Below are positions 30,614-42,723 of a stretch of 64,000 bases of DNA, in pieces. The position numbers and the translations under genes were made by a program. Below the pieces are notes generated by a model. It was given only the letters and a program-made list of their open reading frames with translations, ran no database searches and was not told the origin of the DNA. Source of the stretch: Nigrospora sphaerica (Eukaryota; Ascomycota; Sordariomycetes; Amphisphaeriales; Apiosporaceae); contig JAGVVL010000022.1 in the NCBI GenBank assembly GCA_018287875.1, positions 4,402,001 to 4,466,000 on the forward strand, given 5' to 3'. The stretch's first letter is position 1. Each line of letters opens with the position of its first letter.

Positions 30614-31133
30614 GTCCGACTCCTCCCGGCAGCAGCAGCAGCACTACCACCATCATCAGAACCAGCGCCCGGGACCGCCCACCCTCCAAGGCGTGCGCGC
30701 CGACCTCGTGCCCGTCATCCACCAGGACGACGAGCGCTGGATCCCGCTGCTGCACGAGAACGGCCGCTGGGGCGCCGCCGACGACCCCAGCCACAAGCCC
30801 GTCATCGACTTCCTGGCCCCCGTGCCCGCCGGCCCGGGGCCGCGCCGCTACGTCTGGCTTGCCTGGATCCAGCCCGACGGCGTCTCGGCCTACGACGTCC
30901 TGCGCGCCACCGGCCTACCGCGGCCGCCGCCGGTTCCGCGTCCCCACGCCTCCGACCCCGGCGGCGACGGCGACGAGGCCCTCGTCACCGCCGCCGATCC
31001 CCGTCGCGCCCGCTTCGACGACGAGAGGTTCGAGAAGGAGCTCGGCCTCGGTGACGTCGTCGCCGCCAATTACTTCATCTGCGAGCCCGAGAACATGGCG
31101 CCGCCCGACGCGCGTTTCTGCGGCCATCGCTAG
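30213..31133 (+). CDS. Unrecognised Ser-rich protein with a conserved-looking C-terminal domain
   Basis: Single exon, 306 residues from ATG 30213 (MKLPAST); the frame is open further upstream (to ~29890) but that part looks like untranslated repeat. Layout: Ala/Ser-rich residues 1-50; a segment with alternating hydrophobic strands (~52-108, LRLHFVGPPHSTVIRPGT to RFLALCLAL); a Ser/Pro/Gln/His low-complexity spacer (~110-150) encoded by TCG and CAG repeats; then an ordered domain (~160-300) with LVPVIHQDDERWIPLL, YVWLAWIQPDG and VVAANYFICEPEN. I do not recognise the family and see no catalytic motif. There is no signal peptide. The Trp-rich strands suggest a beta-sheet ligand-binding domain, which is inference. 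Confidence 0.55.
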
Positions 31134-34100
31134 GACCGACGGACGCCCCCGCCCACCGCGGCCGTCGCTTGAGCGCCTTCTTATCACCACCACTCAAGCA
31201 GATATTCAGGAGTACCACCCAGGCACCGGAATATGTCGGTCCAGCCGTCGCTAGGCGTGAGGGGGCTTCTTGCCTTTAGGCGGGCTTTGGGTCGATACAG
31301 CCCACGCCGCGGGGGCCGGCCCGGCCATCACGGGCCATCGGGCCTACGTCGGGCGTTCATTACCCCCTTCATTCCGCGCGGAGAGGGACTAAAGCGGTGC
31401 TTCCGTGAGCAGAGAGAGAGGGAGGGAGGGTGAGAATCGCGTCTCCCTTCAGCGGGCTGGAACCGCAACGTAAGACGAAGGCGCAGAATTGGTGCCTGCC
31501 TACGAACACTTTCCCGTTCTTTATTTAGCATTATAGAATAACACGAATTCCACGATTCATTGTCAGGAGCGTTCGGAAAGCACGACCAATCTTTTAAATC
31601 CTGAGGAAGTAGATGCTTACCTCTTACCGCGGCGCATATGCTCCTCTTCCGTAGCCTCGCTCCAAGGAACCACAAGAGGTGCCCCGCTTCCACTCGGCAC
31701 ACGTGGTTAACACAACCGCCGGCGTTGGAGACGATGCTGCCGAGGATGAGGCTGAGCTACCAAAGAGGCCGACGAGGAGTTGCAGGACCAGCAGCCCCAG
31801 CCTCCGGACAGCGGGCTGGTTGATCACACCCTGCCCGCCGGGGCCACTGTTGCTGTCCATCCCGCGAGCACTTTGCAGTCTCCGTAGCGCCCGCTGTGAC
31901 TAATTGAGCCGTCAACATCGCCGAGTCAGGGTCGTTGTTTCGTCTGGATAAAACGTCTAGTTAGTGGGCAAAGAGCGGCTCTGCTGCACGTTCAGATGAA
32001 GCGATGAAAGCCGCCCGGACAAAAGCCGCGCCAAGGGAACACGGAAGTGCTCGGTAGTTCCCCACGGAGGGGTGGCACCTTTGAACCCAGGAAATCGATG
32101 GGCAGTGTGCACCTGAAAGCCAAATCTGCACCTTGTGGGCCTCGTGTACTGCTTCGCCTCAGACGAACCGAAACCGAGTTTGCTGATGCCATGCTTGTCC
32201 CTATGTCCCCATTTCCGATTTTCTACGTATAATCTGTTTCGTTTCATTCCGTTTGCAGTAGTCTCATGGAGACCGTCCCTCCGGACGAAGGAAACTGAGC
32301 CGGCAGGCCTGCACATTCTGTACCACCAGTTCACACCACTTCGAGTACTTGAGAGATATTCTGGCACCTTGGCACCCTTACACTTCCACATGTCCCGATG
32401 GGAAATATAACGCAGATAGTGTCCCATACACACATTGCAAGCACCGCCATCCTGGCGAGATGCCGGAATAGGCCTGACCAGGCACCGCGTATGCCCTCAA
32501 AAGTGTATCTACAACAGCAGCCGGCGGCGGAAGTAGGGGACACTACTTACCCCCTCATCGTATGTTGGCGTTGGGCGGTCGTGTCTGGTGACGCACGCCT
32601 GTGTCGTCCCCTCCTCACCCAAGAGCCGCCCAGAAGGGTACTATGGTGGCGCTCATCGCCCAGGAGCTTCCGCCGGGCCGAGGACGGTGGTGAGAACAGT
32701 ACTTCTTACCACCCCTGGCTATTCGCCTCAGCTGCCAAGGTTACCGGCTAGAAACGCACGGCTCCATTCATGAGTTCGGTCGAAACTGACACGCGTCGCG
32801 GGCGGGCAGTCTCTCGTCCTGGCCTCCCGGTGGTGTGCGTATCCGACGAGACGCATAAATTTGACGGGTCGTTCGTGGCCGCACTGTCGGTCGAGGCGAA
32901 GCTAACGCTGCATGCTCTTATGCACATCCGTGCTGATTAGCTCAGCTTTGAATGGAATCCCTATACCTAGACCAGGGCCAGAGACAGTCCGACAAGTGAA
33001 ACATTTGGTCCATCAGTTACCGGGAAGTATCGACACTTGACTTACTGGCAAGTATTGCCGAACGTTTCCCATGATACAGCAATGCATCAAGCAATATTGA
33101 GTACGCAGCATATGCTTGGCAAAATGCTCTGGATTGTTGCTTTCCACAACACATGTTGGGAAAACCTTCTACGACCTCATCACTAAACTTCCGTTGTCCC
33201 TAGTCTTCTGAAGCTCATGGCGGACGACGATTCCAAAATAAATAGGGCCTGTGGTCCCGGCGAGAAGGACACGTTTTGCGGATCCTCAAAAAGCGCCCCG
33301 TTCCATCATCCGCCGAGCGAAGACCACTATCCTCAACTATACATCACATCTATCCGTTCGCTACGACAAAGCCCTGTTTTCCACCCTCATTGCGGCCACC
33401 CGCCTCGTTTTCCCAGTCGGAACTTACGGTTGGTCCGCGAGGGGCGGAAAGACGCACGCCGACGACGAAACAGTGATCTGTAGGTGGCATCATGTGATCA
33501 CGAGAAATCCCACATCGGCAGATTACTCACAGGCGGCGTGTATTCCAGATTCATGTAGCTACACCTACCAGAACAACGGGCACGTTGTGCGCGGCAACGA
33601 CGGTATCTACTGCACGAGCGTCATCGGCACGAACAGTCTCCACGGAAGTGAATCTTACCCTCCTTTCGGCCCCCTGGTACGCAAAACGTTCATTAAGCAT
33701 TTCAGAATGCCGCGCCTGCCGTAGTGAAGTCACCTACGCTCAAGTTTCCGACAGCCATGCCTCGTCCGATTTACCGGTCCTCACGGAGGAGGAGACTTCA
33801 GCTGGGATGGGGGGCCTTGGCTCGCCCGGGCCCGTTTCGTGTCCGTTCGCCCCTGCATCAGCGGCAAGCAAGAAGGCACGGTCGGTTCGACGGCTGGGAG
33901 TCACAGGGCGAGGATGCTGGCTCTTGCTTAATTATCGCCATGGCCCAGTAAGAAGGCGAAATTCGGCCATGAACCTCCACCAAGTCGCCAGTCTTTATCC
34001 ACTATCCCTCGCAGCTTTGCCGTCTAACCAAGGATTCATCCACGCGGGACCGTTGGGCTGTTTAAGTCGGCGCTTTGACCTCTTCAGGCGAGAATTGCAC

Positions 34101-34976
34101 ACGCAAGTGCCACTGTCTTCTACCAGGGAAAAAAAAAGGTAATACCGGCAGCACCGTTAGGAGCTGACCATGGTCGTTTCCACATACATGCCAGGCCCCA
34201 GGGTCCGTGTCCGTCCCCTCGCCGCAATGTTGACCCCCAACGCACTGAATCGATTCGCCCCGTAGCTTCCTCCAAATCCATAGGCGCGTGTAGCAGCCGA
34301 AACCGGCACGGATCCGTAGTCGAGCATCCGCGGAATATGCCGAGAGCTTAACTACCATTGAAACAGGCACCGGGCAGGTTTGAAATTCTCCAGGGGACCT
34401 GGAGAGGGTGGGGCCATCAGGGTCCAGGGCGCCGGAACCGGCCGGTACGGGGGCGCCGGCTCGGTTCGGTCCCGTAAAGCGGCAGAAGCACCAATGGGGG
34501 GACGGCTTTACCGTCCAGGCTGCCAAGCCTAACATGCATCCACCTGCTCAAGGCGAGGGGGAAACGTACGAGTGCATCCCTGACGGGCAGGGCGTCGGTG
34601 GCCCCGTTGCCACAAGGGCGGATGAATCTGTTTAGGTTTGTTGAAGCCGAGGAAGAAGTGTTTCGGTTCGTAATGTCGCCAAAGGCCATGGGCAGCTCTG
34701 CGCTGCGTTTGATGGTCTCATAAACCGGCTAGACCCCTTCGGTGTCGTCTTTCCATCGGGACCTAAACCTTCTGCATCGTGATCAAAATTCAAATACGTG
34801 TGTTTCTTTCAGGGGAATTTGGTAGGTTGTAATTAGCACGAGGTTGGGGGAAGGATCCAGCCAAGGTTTGAAATCTTCAGGTCCGCTTTTTTAATGGTAG
34901 TACAGCCCGGCTCAGAACGCTTGTTGCGTGCGCGGGTAGCAATTAGTGTAAATCATCACGCCGCCCCACCGGCGGC
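31134..34976. other. 3.8-kb gene-free region
   Basis: No open frame here has a recognisable motif or plausible splice-extended model. The longest, 31957-32433 (-) and 33251-33724 (+), lack family signatures. The latter contains a Cys-containing stretch around 33530-33620 that I could not place. Composition is lower in GC than flanking genes, consistent with decayed or regulatory DNA. Confidence 0.45.
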
Positions 34977-36455
34977 CTAGATGGCGCGTTCGTCGGGCCG
35001 CTCCCCCACAATGTTCTCGGTACTCGAGTCGAACTGGTTGGTCCTGACTTGGTACTCGCGCGTGATCTGGATGCCCTGGGAGTTATGCTTCCCCTTCCTG
35101 GACCCGAACGTGGCCATGTTCCAGGTGCCGGAGTTGCCGTGGCCCGAGGGCGCCCAGGGCTTGCGGATGCCGCCGTCCGACTTGCCCTGCGAGCTCCAGG
35201 CGAGGTGGGCATGGGGAAAGTGCTTCTTGAGGAAGGGCCGCAGCCGCGTCAGGCAGTTGCATATGACGCACAAGTTCAGCTCGGCCGTCGACCAGGGCCC
35301 CGTCTTGGGTTGGTAGTAGGTAAAGTCGGGGAGGGTCGCCAGGTCTTGGACGACGACGATACGGGCGATGGTGGCGATGGTGGCGCTGCGGGTGCTAGGT
35401 TAACACACGGCGTCTTCATCCACCATTTCGCATTGCAACGTTGCCACTCACCCGGATCCAACACCGAAGATCATTCCGACCATCAGCTTCTGTCGCATGG
35501 GCATGTTCAACCCGTGAATTACTGTCACATTGCGAGTCAGTACAGTTGCCAAAACGGCTGCTCACAGACTGTGCTTCGAGACGGCCACGTGGAGACCAAA
35601 GCGGAACCGGGACGAGGTGAGGGAGTGGTGCGGCAAAGGGGCAACGAGGAACAAGGGGGCCCACTAACCCGGAATCGGCAGCAGGATCAAGACGATATCG
35701 AAAATAATGTTGAGGAACCCATGAGCCAAAGTGCAGTTTGGCAAACACGCGGAGTTGCCGTGCACAACGACGTCGCAGGGCACGGTAATAATGACGACAA
35801 TGACCACGGTGTACACGATGCAGCACGCGCCGATTACCAGGACCAGGACTCGAATCGGTCTCCCCGGGTGGATGCGGTAGTACAGCGTCAAGATGGCCAG
35901 CTTCGCCAGTGTCGGAGATACCATATACGTGGCGGCCATTGGGTTCACGTGCTGACGGCGCGTCACAAGCATGTCAGCCATGGTAGTTCCCGGGCATGCG
36001 ATGGCGAGCTTGGTTCTGTCTTACCAACATGTAGATTTGCAGCTGGGCTACCGAGGTATCCCACATATGCTTGCCCCAACCGTATTGCAACGCTGTACCG
36101 TCGTCAGGACTCGGCGGCGCAGAATTAAGGGCCGACAAACCATACCGTTCATCTGAACGATGCTGAAGCCCACGCTCGCGACCCACGAGAGGGTGATGAA
36201 GACTGCCCGTGTTAGCGAGGCCGGGGCTCCGTCATGCTACGAGGGACCGGCGCCGCCGGCGAAGGACTCACTATCATCTAGCTCCCATTGCTTGACGATG
36301 CCGAGGGAGGTGTAGAGCCGGAGAGCCAGCGATGCCGTGGACAAGAAGAGGAAAACGGCAGTCGTAACAATGAGCGACACTTGGACATCGGTGAAGGGAG
36401 GGTTGAAGTTGGGCGTGACGCCCGGTGGCGGGGGCGCTATTCCGACGTTGTCCAT
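34977..36455 (-). CDS. Pth11-like / rhodopsin-domain 7TM membrane protein
   Basis: Six exons, join(36455..36272, 36202..36146, 36092..36025, 35951..35669, 35521..35452, 35394..34977), give 359 residues. Introns are 52-147 nt, mostly with GTGAGT, GTATGG or GTAAGA donors. The layout matches fungal integral membrane proteins of the rhodopsin (SAT/Pth11-like) family: TM1 ~26-47 with an arginine-rich turn, WELDDIFITLSW, TM2, a long extracellular segment with HMWD, TM3 with MVSPTLAKLAILTLYYRI, TM4, a Cys-containing loop (SACLPNC), TM5 with FDIVLILLPIP, MPMRQKLMVG, TM6, then DFTYYQPKTGPWSTAE and TM7. The C-tail (~255-359) is polar and cytosolic. No CFEM domain is present. Pth11-like receptors sense surface or nutrient cues; the ligand is unknown. 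All phases close without forcing. Confidence 0.85.
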
Positions 36456-38200
36456 GACCGCCTATGTCTATGCAGGTACGAAGAGACTAAAAGATGGCGG
36501 CTCGCATTGATCGGAAGCAAGAGCATGGAGATTTCCCACGAAACGAACGGTAGGCTGGAGGCGCCGCACCCGGAAAAACAGAAGCAGTAAAACAGTAATG
36601 AGCGTGAGTCGCAGCACGGAGCCGGAGTAGCGTAACAAGCCGGAGAAATGGAAGTAAGGGTCGATTTTCGCAAGGCAGCAGTCGGCCAGTACAACGGGAA
36701 GATTTTGCCCCCAATGAGGTGCACATAGGTGGGCCGTTATGACAGGCGCCGCGGCTGACGGCCGGGGTTAAGGACAGGGTCGGTCGCCGGGGAAGGCACT
36801 GCGGAAGCGAAGGAATAGGGGGGGGCCGCCATAGTCCGGCATGAAGGGGTAATACCGCAGCATGAAGGGGCAAATCCTTTTGGCGGTGGTGTGCTGCCAT
36901 TTCTCCCTACCTCTGATGACCTCAGGCCATCTGGGAACGAGACGGACAATTTCCGTCTTGTGTACCGGTCTGGAACAATATCGGGCCTGCCTAAACGGCA
37001 CGTAGCGCGAGGCGGCCCTGACAATGCCGAAAGTTTAATCGAGGGGGCCAAGTCAGACGTGACTATCCGGATCCGCAGCGGTCGAGCCGGGATGTCACTT
37101 TGGACCCTTGCTGACGGGGGTATGGACTGCCCCCGGCAGCGCTAGCTCCATTACCCTTGGCGGCTAGATGCACCACGGTACGTGCTCCGCAATCGCCCGG
37201 CCGAGTCCTACCCTTGCTCTCCGCTCGGCCTATTCGCTCCCGGCTCGGGGTGTTTGAAAGTTCCGAAGGAAGGAATCCATAGCATATATTCCTTGACTCT
37301 GCATATTCGGCGCCAATGCTGTTTGGTGCTGGCGTTAAGCGTCATGCAGGCTCATGGCCACGGTCGAGAGCGGTGCGAAGCCCGTCTGTCCCTACGCCCA
37401 TCGTCTTGGCCGGTATCCCGTCTTTCAGCTTCCCGGCCGGCAGCGAACTAGATTAGCTCGATCTGCGGCGGCCGGAAAGCCTAGGCCGTAGATGGGCATC
37501 AGAGCGCAAGATCCACCCTAATTACAACGGAAGTGATAAGGGGCGGGCCGGTCACCACCACCCGGGACCCGGAACTCTACTACTCTGTCTATCTTGGTCC
37601 AGATCGGTACTAAGTAAGGGGCACACGCGAGGGCGTTACCCCAAGAATTTTAAGTTGGACGGTGGGCAGGCTAGGCGATGCAGGGGGGGAGGGCGGGGAC
37701 ACAACCATTTCGTCTCTGGACTTCGCATCATTGTCCAGATCTGTACATTTCTTTAAACCCAGTACAGCCCGCCCTAAGTGGTACCTGAGACGGAGTGCTG
37801 CAATTGGTAAGCCGCACTGAGGCATGGCCCCAATTGATATCTAAGTATGTAGTATGTGCCTTAAGAAAGGGCGAGGCCGATAGGTACCGCCCCACACCGC
37901 CTTATCCGTCTCACCACACCTAAAGATTCAGAAGAGAATCTCCGCGCTAAGCAACTTTTATAAAAGTGAGACTAGCCAGCCACTTGGTGGCATAGCCTAA
38001 ACCTACCCTTATAGAGTAGTAGAAATTCGAAGGCTTCGCCTTGGGATGAGTAATCATCCAGTCCCTCTGAAATTAATAAGCTTGGATCCCCCTCAAGACG
38101 CCAACCCATCAGCACGCCACCAAAAAAAGAAGACATCGCCACATGTCGATTAATATAAACAATTCAATATCTCAACAATAACAATAGATACAAATAAACG
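36456..38200. other. Gene-free gap next to the transposon relic
   Basis: No supported gene. GC content falls towards 38 kb, where the relic begins. A near-repeat of GCATGAAGGGG occurs at about 36839-36875. Terminal repeats of the transposon could not be located by eye. Confidence 0.45.
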
Positions 38201-38219
38201 GTTTGGCCTTAAGAGATCA

Positions 38220-39964
38220 TGATACACTCCTCTATATCCGAGGACGATTCATCTTCGGATGTGACCGTGGAAGGTGCTTAAGATGAGGCAGTGGTTACGC
38301 CCCCTGTATGAGGACCTGTTCCCATAGCTTACTTCACCTCCCTGACCTCCAGCATCGTCATAAAACGCTCCTAGGTAGAGGGATTAACTCTGCGACGCTT
38401 TTCAGGCCTTTGTTAATGTAGTGCAGCCACTAGTTGGTGATGCGTAAAAGGTAGGGGACCTGCCAGTTGACAGATCCTGCTCTTAATAGCCTATGTATGT
38501 CCACGGTATCCAGTTTAGCAGACTAGGTTATTGTCCCCCCCCCGTGGTGGCACGCATTAGTTGGTCTCGTTCGCGTTTAAGGCTGACGATCTCGGCCGTT
38601 GCTTAGTCCAAGGCCTTGCCAGTCTTCCGAAACACTTATCGCAGCGTTGCGTTATTATACACTAAATCGACGCCACGTAGGTCGCGATGCAAATCCTGGA
38701 CTTACCGAGCGCTCCTTAGAGTATTGATATCTAGAGCAGATATCTCTGTTAGTAAAGGAGTCTCTCTGGGGGGTGGAACGCACTAAGCTGCGCTCTCCAG
38801 TTAGTCGACCAGTTGCTGGCGAGCCAGTCTACTATTGAAGGCCTTACTGGGGTCCCTAGGATAGATTCCAGTTGCTCGCCAGCCAGTGGCTATATGCTCC
38901 GGCGTTAAGGCCTCCTTTCGAGCCTTGTTCTAGGCCTCTAGGAACTCCGGTTTCTTTCGCGTCATCGTGAGACTGGACGCGCAGGCCTCACGAAGCGTTT
39001 TTCGGTACGTGCGCTTTAACACCGAGAATAGTCCTAGGTTTAGAGGCTGGAGGACCTGCGATATATGCGCTGGAAGGAAGTTAAGCCAGACTTTGGCCTC
39101 AAAACAGCTAAATATAAAGTCCTCGCTATAGTTTAAGGCATAGCCATCTAAAATAAGATGTCGCCACTGGTAGGGGTCCTCTAGAGCAGTTAAAGGGAGG
39201 AACACCTCCCTTAGCTAGCGCAGGCCAATTAAATTGCTCGTCCAGCTAGCTGGCGAGGCCTTAAAAGACCAGTCGTTAAAGTCATCTTTGTCTAACTGGC
39301 AGTTAAACCACTGCTGTTGGACCGATTTCCCCTTAAAGATAACGAGAGGAGGTAAAGCGTATCCGCTAACAGAGATGGCCTCAATTAAAGTCGCCTACTT
39401 GCTACAGCCTGGATCTATAGTAAAGACCTCTTTAAAGGCAGACGGGCCGATTATTAACGGACTGTCTCTAAGGCCTATTTAGCAGCCAACCTCGTCTATA
39501 TTCCAACTGTGCTCTGGAGGGACTTCTACTAGCCTTTAATCCTCCAACCTGGAGAAGAACTCCTCTATATTTTCTCGTAAGGCGCCGTTAACGCGCTGGA
39601 AATCCATTCCCTTGGACCTCACGGTCTTTAACTGCGGCCAGCGCTTAAGGAACCGGAGATGCTAGCGTTTTCTAAGGTGGTGTTAGCTGCCAGACGCCGC
39701 CAGCAGCGATTGAGCATATATGCGAAAGCGTAGGTACGGTGGTGACCAGCCTAGACGGGCCTACGTGAGGGCCCAGTCTGCTAACGCGCGCTCTAAATCT
39801 TTAGAAAGGGCCTGACGGTGCTCCTGAGCGTGTGTTTTTAAGGACTTCCCTTCGAAGCGGCGTATCAAATAGTGTCTAAAGACATGGAACTGTCTGGCGA
39901 CCTCTCGAATAGAGGTGCCCTTCTTCACGATGGCGAGGGCCTCCAGCAGTTGCTCGTCATCCAT
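38220..39964 (-). mobile_element. RIP-scarred pogo/Fot1-type DNA transposon relic (DDE transposase)
   Basis: The minus strand from ATG 39964 can be read in one frame for about 350 codons, interrupted by about eight TAG/TAA stops, with transposase signatures throughout. An N-terminal helix-turn-helix (KKGTSIREVARQFHV) comes first. Next are WNIDEVGC (first catalytic Asp, normally IDE.G), LPPLVIFKGKS, WTSNLIGL, LREVFLPLT and LILDGYALN (second Asp, normally LILDGH). Last is LPAHISQVLQPLNLGLFSVLK, where the usual QPLDLG Asp reads Asn. Most stops sit where Gln (CAA/CAG) or Trp would be expected, so coding-strand C-to-T (or G-to-A) change is the simplest explanation. Related sequence fades by ~38.2 kb. 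The element is dead. Terminal inverted repeats were not found. Confidence 0.85.
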
Positions 39965-41115
39965 CTAGTGGACCCTAAAAGAAAGAGCAGAAGATGAAGA
40001 TTCTATTGACCTTAACACTAAGACCTCAAGATGTCTGGTTATTTATCTATTTGCCCTTTTGTTGACATCTGCCATCTCATCTTGGTGGTTGAAACGGTGG
40101 CGTGTTGATGGGTTGGCGTCTTGAGAGGGGTCCAAGCTTAATTGTCTGGTCTCTCGGCTGCCAGTCCGTCCCTCCGTCCCTCCGTGCCTCCATCCCTCCG
40201 CCATATTTGTGCTTCGCCGGCTACTCGAAATGGAGCCCAAACTTCGCGCGGATTCTGATTGACGAGATTTCTAGTCTTCGGGTTCAAGTTTTCCGTTAGC
40301 GTGCTTGCGAAGCCCATATGGAGTGCCGATTTAGTAAACGTTCGCAATTCTATTTTCCGAATGCTCCAGTAGATCATTTACGAAGCTTTACCCATAAAAA
40401 GGACGATCTAAAAGCACGAATACTCAGTCCCCCCTCCGGGCCGAGACCCCGAAACCGGAGTCATGGATATTCAACCCCTCTCTGCCTTACCACAAAGTGT
40501 CGGATCTTGGTCAACTCGACTAGACGGCTGCAAACATGCCGAGAGACAGCACAGAAGCTCCGGACAGGCCACCCCAAATTGATTGCTGGGCATAGACAAC
40601 GTCAAGTGCTGTGTAGGTACTTGGGTAACGTACCTCAGATTCCCGATGGGACGGCTCACGGTGGAGTTTTGTGGCCCACGTGAGGGCTCCTGTCAGTCGG
40701 CCTCACCCTTCAGAGGCCCTTGCCGCCGCTCGTTCTCGGATAGGCACTTGTGTTGCAGAAGGGCGGGGCTTTCGTCCCGTTTTTCTTTTGGGCTAACCAG
40801 CCACGGCGAACCGGGGGGCCAGGATCATGACTCTTGACGCCTGCAGCTGCTCCCTGGCCGCCGTTCCTCGCCGGCGCATCGTATACGGCTCAGGAGCGGG
40901 TTGCCGCATTGGCAAAAGGCAGCACCCCCGAGTGGGGAAGTGCTGCGTGGCAGGAACTCCATACCCTCCTCGCTTGAGGGGATCCCACGCGAGGCGGATA
41001 AATGCCCGCCGCTATCCTGGTGAGTTCCAAGGCACGTCGAGAATCAACACTACGCGCGCTCTCCGTATCCTGCCCTCAGCGTGCCCACATTATAGCACAC
41101 TATCGTTAGCACGCC
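39965..41115. other. Gap between transposon relic and kinase gene
   Basis: No supported gene in 1.15 kb. A pyrimidine-rich short tandem stretch (CCGTCCCTCCGTCCCTCCGT-like, 40166-40200) is present. The outer end of the transposon probably lies within the first ~150 bp. Confidence 0.45.
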
Positions 41116-42237
41116 ATGGGTTCGACGCACGCCGCCCCCATGGCCGAGGGCCTGGTCACACTCGACCCGCTGCCCATGTGCCAGAACGACATTACGCCGC
41201 AGTGGCTGACTCGGGTCCTGGGCCATGAGGTCAAGGAGCTCACGCCCGTGATGTTCCGGCAGTCGACCTCGACCGTGTACATCGTCGAGGTCGTGTACGG
41301 CGAGGCTGACTGCCCCTTGCCGACGCGCCTCTGCGTCAAGGGCGGCTTCGACCCGCGCATGCTCGAGATCGCGCCGGCCATGATCTCGACGTACCGACGC
41401 GAGGCCGAGTTCTACCACTACATCAAGCCGCTCGTCGAGGACGGCATGCGGCTGCCCAAGACCTACTACTGCGGCACCAACCCGCCCGACGCCGGCGGGC
41501 AAGGCGTCGTCATCATGGACGACCTCAAGGCGCAGGGCTACGCCTTCGGCGACGCCCTCGTCGACTGGCCGGTGGAGCGGGTGCGGGCCGGGCTCGGCCA
41601 GCTCGCCGCGTTGCACGGCCGGACCTGGGGCCGGGGCGAGAAGGAGTACCCGTGGCTGGCGGGCGAGAACGTGCTCTCGACCGTCGTCTTCCAGCTCATG
41701 GCGCCCGAGCTGTGGCCCGCCGTCGAGGTCAACGTCAGCCGCCTCGGCGCGCCCGAGCTGGCCGACCGCGAGCGCATGACGCGCGTCTACCACGCCGTCT
41801 TCCGCCACCAGGACGCGCGCTACCGCTGCGTCATCCACGCCGACAGCCACATCGAGAACGCCACCATCGGCGCCGACGGCATGCCCGGCCTCATCGACTG
41901 GCAGGCCTTCGGCACCGGCTCGTGCTTCCAGGACGTCGTCTACTTCGTCAACAGCTGCCTCAGCGTTGCCGACCGCCGCCGCCACGAGGTCGAGCTGCTC
42001 TCCTTCTACCTCGACCAGCTGCACGCCCAGGGCGGCCCCCGCCTCGCCCAGGCCGACGTTTGGGACGAGTACCGTAAGAACTCGATGCACGGCTTCGGCT
42101 GGTGCCTCATTCAACCCAACATGAAGCCCCAGGAACTCACCTGGACCATGGTTGCCCGCATGGGCCAGGCCATCGTCGACCACAACACCATCAATCTGCT
42201 CGAGGCTCTGGAGGCTAAGAGCCCGCCCGCCAAGTAA
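41116..42237 (+). CDS. APH/CHK-like small-molecule kinase (protein-kinase-like fold)
   Basis: Single exon, 373 residues, ATG at 41116. The ATP-binding half has strands TSTVYIVEVVYG and RLCVKGGF (putative Lys, ~75), an REAEFYHYIKP helix Glu, and the hinge VVIMDDL. The catalytic loop is VIHADSHIENATIG with His241, Asp243 and Asn248, followed by the DFG-equivalent GLIDWQ with Asp261. This arrangement defines the aminoglycoside-phosphotransferase/choline-kinase/ecdysteroid-kinase-like superfamily; the FQDVVYFVNSCL after it is typical of the CHK/EcKinase-like group. It phosphorylates an unknown hydroxylated small molecule in the cytosol. No signal or membrane segment. The long antisense frame covering it is a shadow. 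Length is complete. Confidence 0.85.
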   Translation: MGSTHAAPMAEGLVTLDPLPMCQNDITPQWLTRVLGHEVKELTPVMFRQSTSTVYIVEVVYGEADCPLPTRLCVKGGFDPRMLEIAPAMISTYRREAEFYHYIKPLVEDGMRLPKTYYCGTNPPDAGGQGVVIMDDLKAQGYAFGDALVDWPVERVRAGLGQLAALHGRTWGRGEKEYPWLAGENVLSTVVFQLMAPELWPAVEVNVSRLGAPELADRERMTRVYHAVFRHQDARYRCVIHADSHIENATIGADGMPGLIDWQAFGTGSCFQDVVYFVNSCLSVADRRRHEVELLSFYLDQLHAQGGPRLAQADVWDEYRKNSMHGFGWCLIQPNMKPQELTWTMVARMGQAIVDHNTINLLEALEAKSPPAK

Positions 42238-42720
42238 CAGAGATAGCTTCGCCCTACCGCTGCGCAGCCCGAGACCCCAGGATATAGAATAATGACATTG
42301 CATAGACGTGGCTGGGAATCGGGTGCGCTACTTAAGTGCTTTACTTATCTAATGCAATGAATATGCCGGATGGCTTCCGATTCGTGCCCTGCGTCTCCCC
42401 CCGCCCCCCCCCCCCCTCACTCCCTCAAATAGACGAGCCATGCGCATCCTATCGCTGATCATAATAAGCCAAGCCCATACCATGCACTTTTTCCGTCTAT
42501 TCGCCGTCCAGAGTAACATCAACTTTGGTCAACCAATCGTCCGCCTGGCCAGAATTCTTCTGATCATCCGGCTCATCATTGGTCCCAGCATGGCTATTGC
42601 CCCTCCCCCACACCCCCGGCCACAGTTCTTCCACCACCTATCACCGAGTCGGTCCTGAATGGCTTTGATCCTCTTTTCAAGTCGCGCATTGGGAGCCTCT
42701 TGTTTCGCGTTCTTCTTGGA
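42238..42720. other. Intergenic region with poly-C tract
   Basis: Downstream region of the kinase gene. It contains a 13-nt C run (42404-42416) and no coding sequence. Confidence 0.5.
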
Positions 42721-42723
42721 CGC

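Noticed and set aside
33251..33724. 157-codon plus-strand frame with a few Cys (CIPDSCSYTYQNNG)
   Set aside because: Could be part of a small secreted protein, but no signal peptide, start or partner exon could be matched.
41050..42303. 417-codon antisense frame over the APH-like kinase
   Set aside because: Shadow of codon bias; the plus strand has the kinase motifs.
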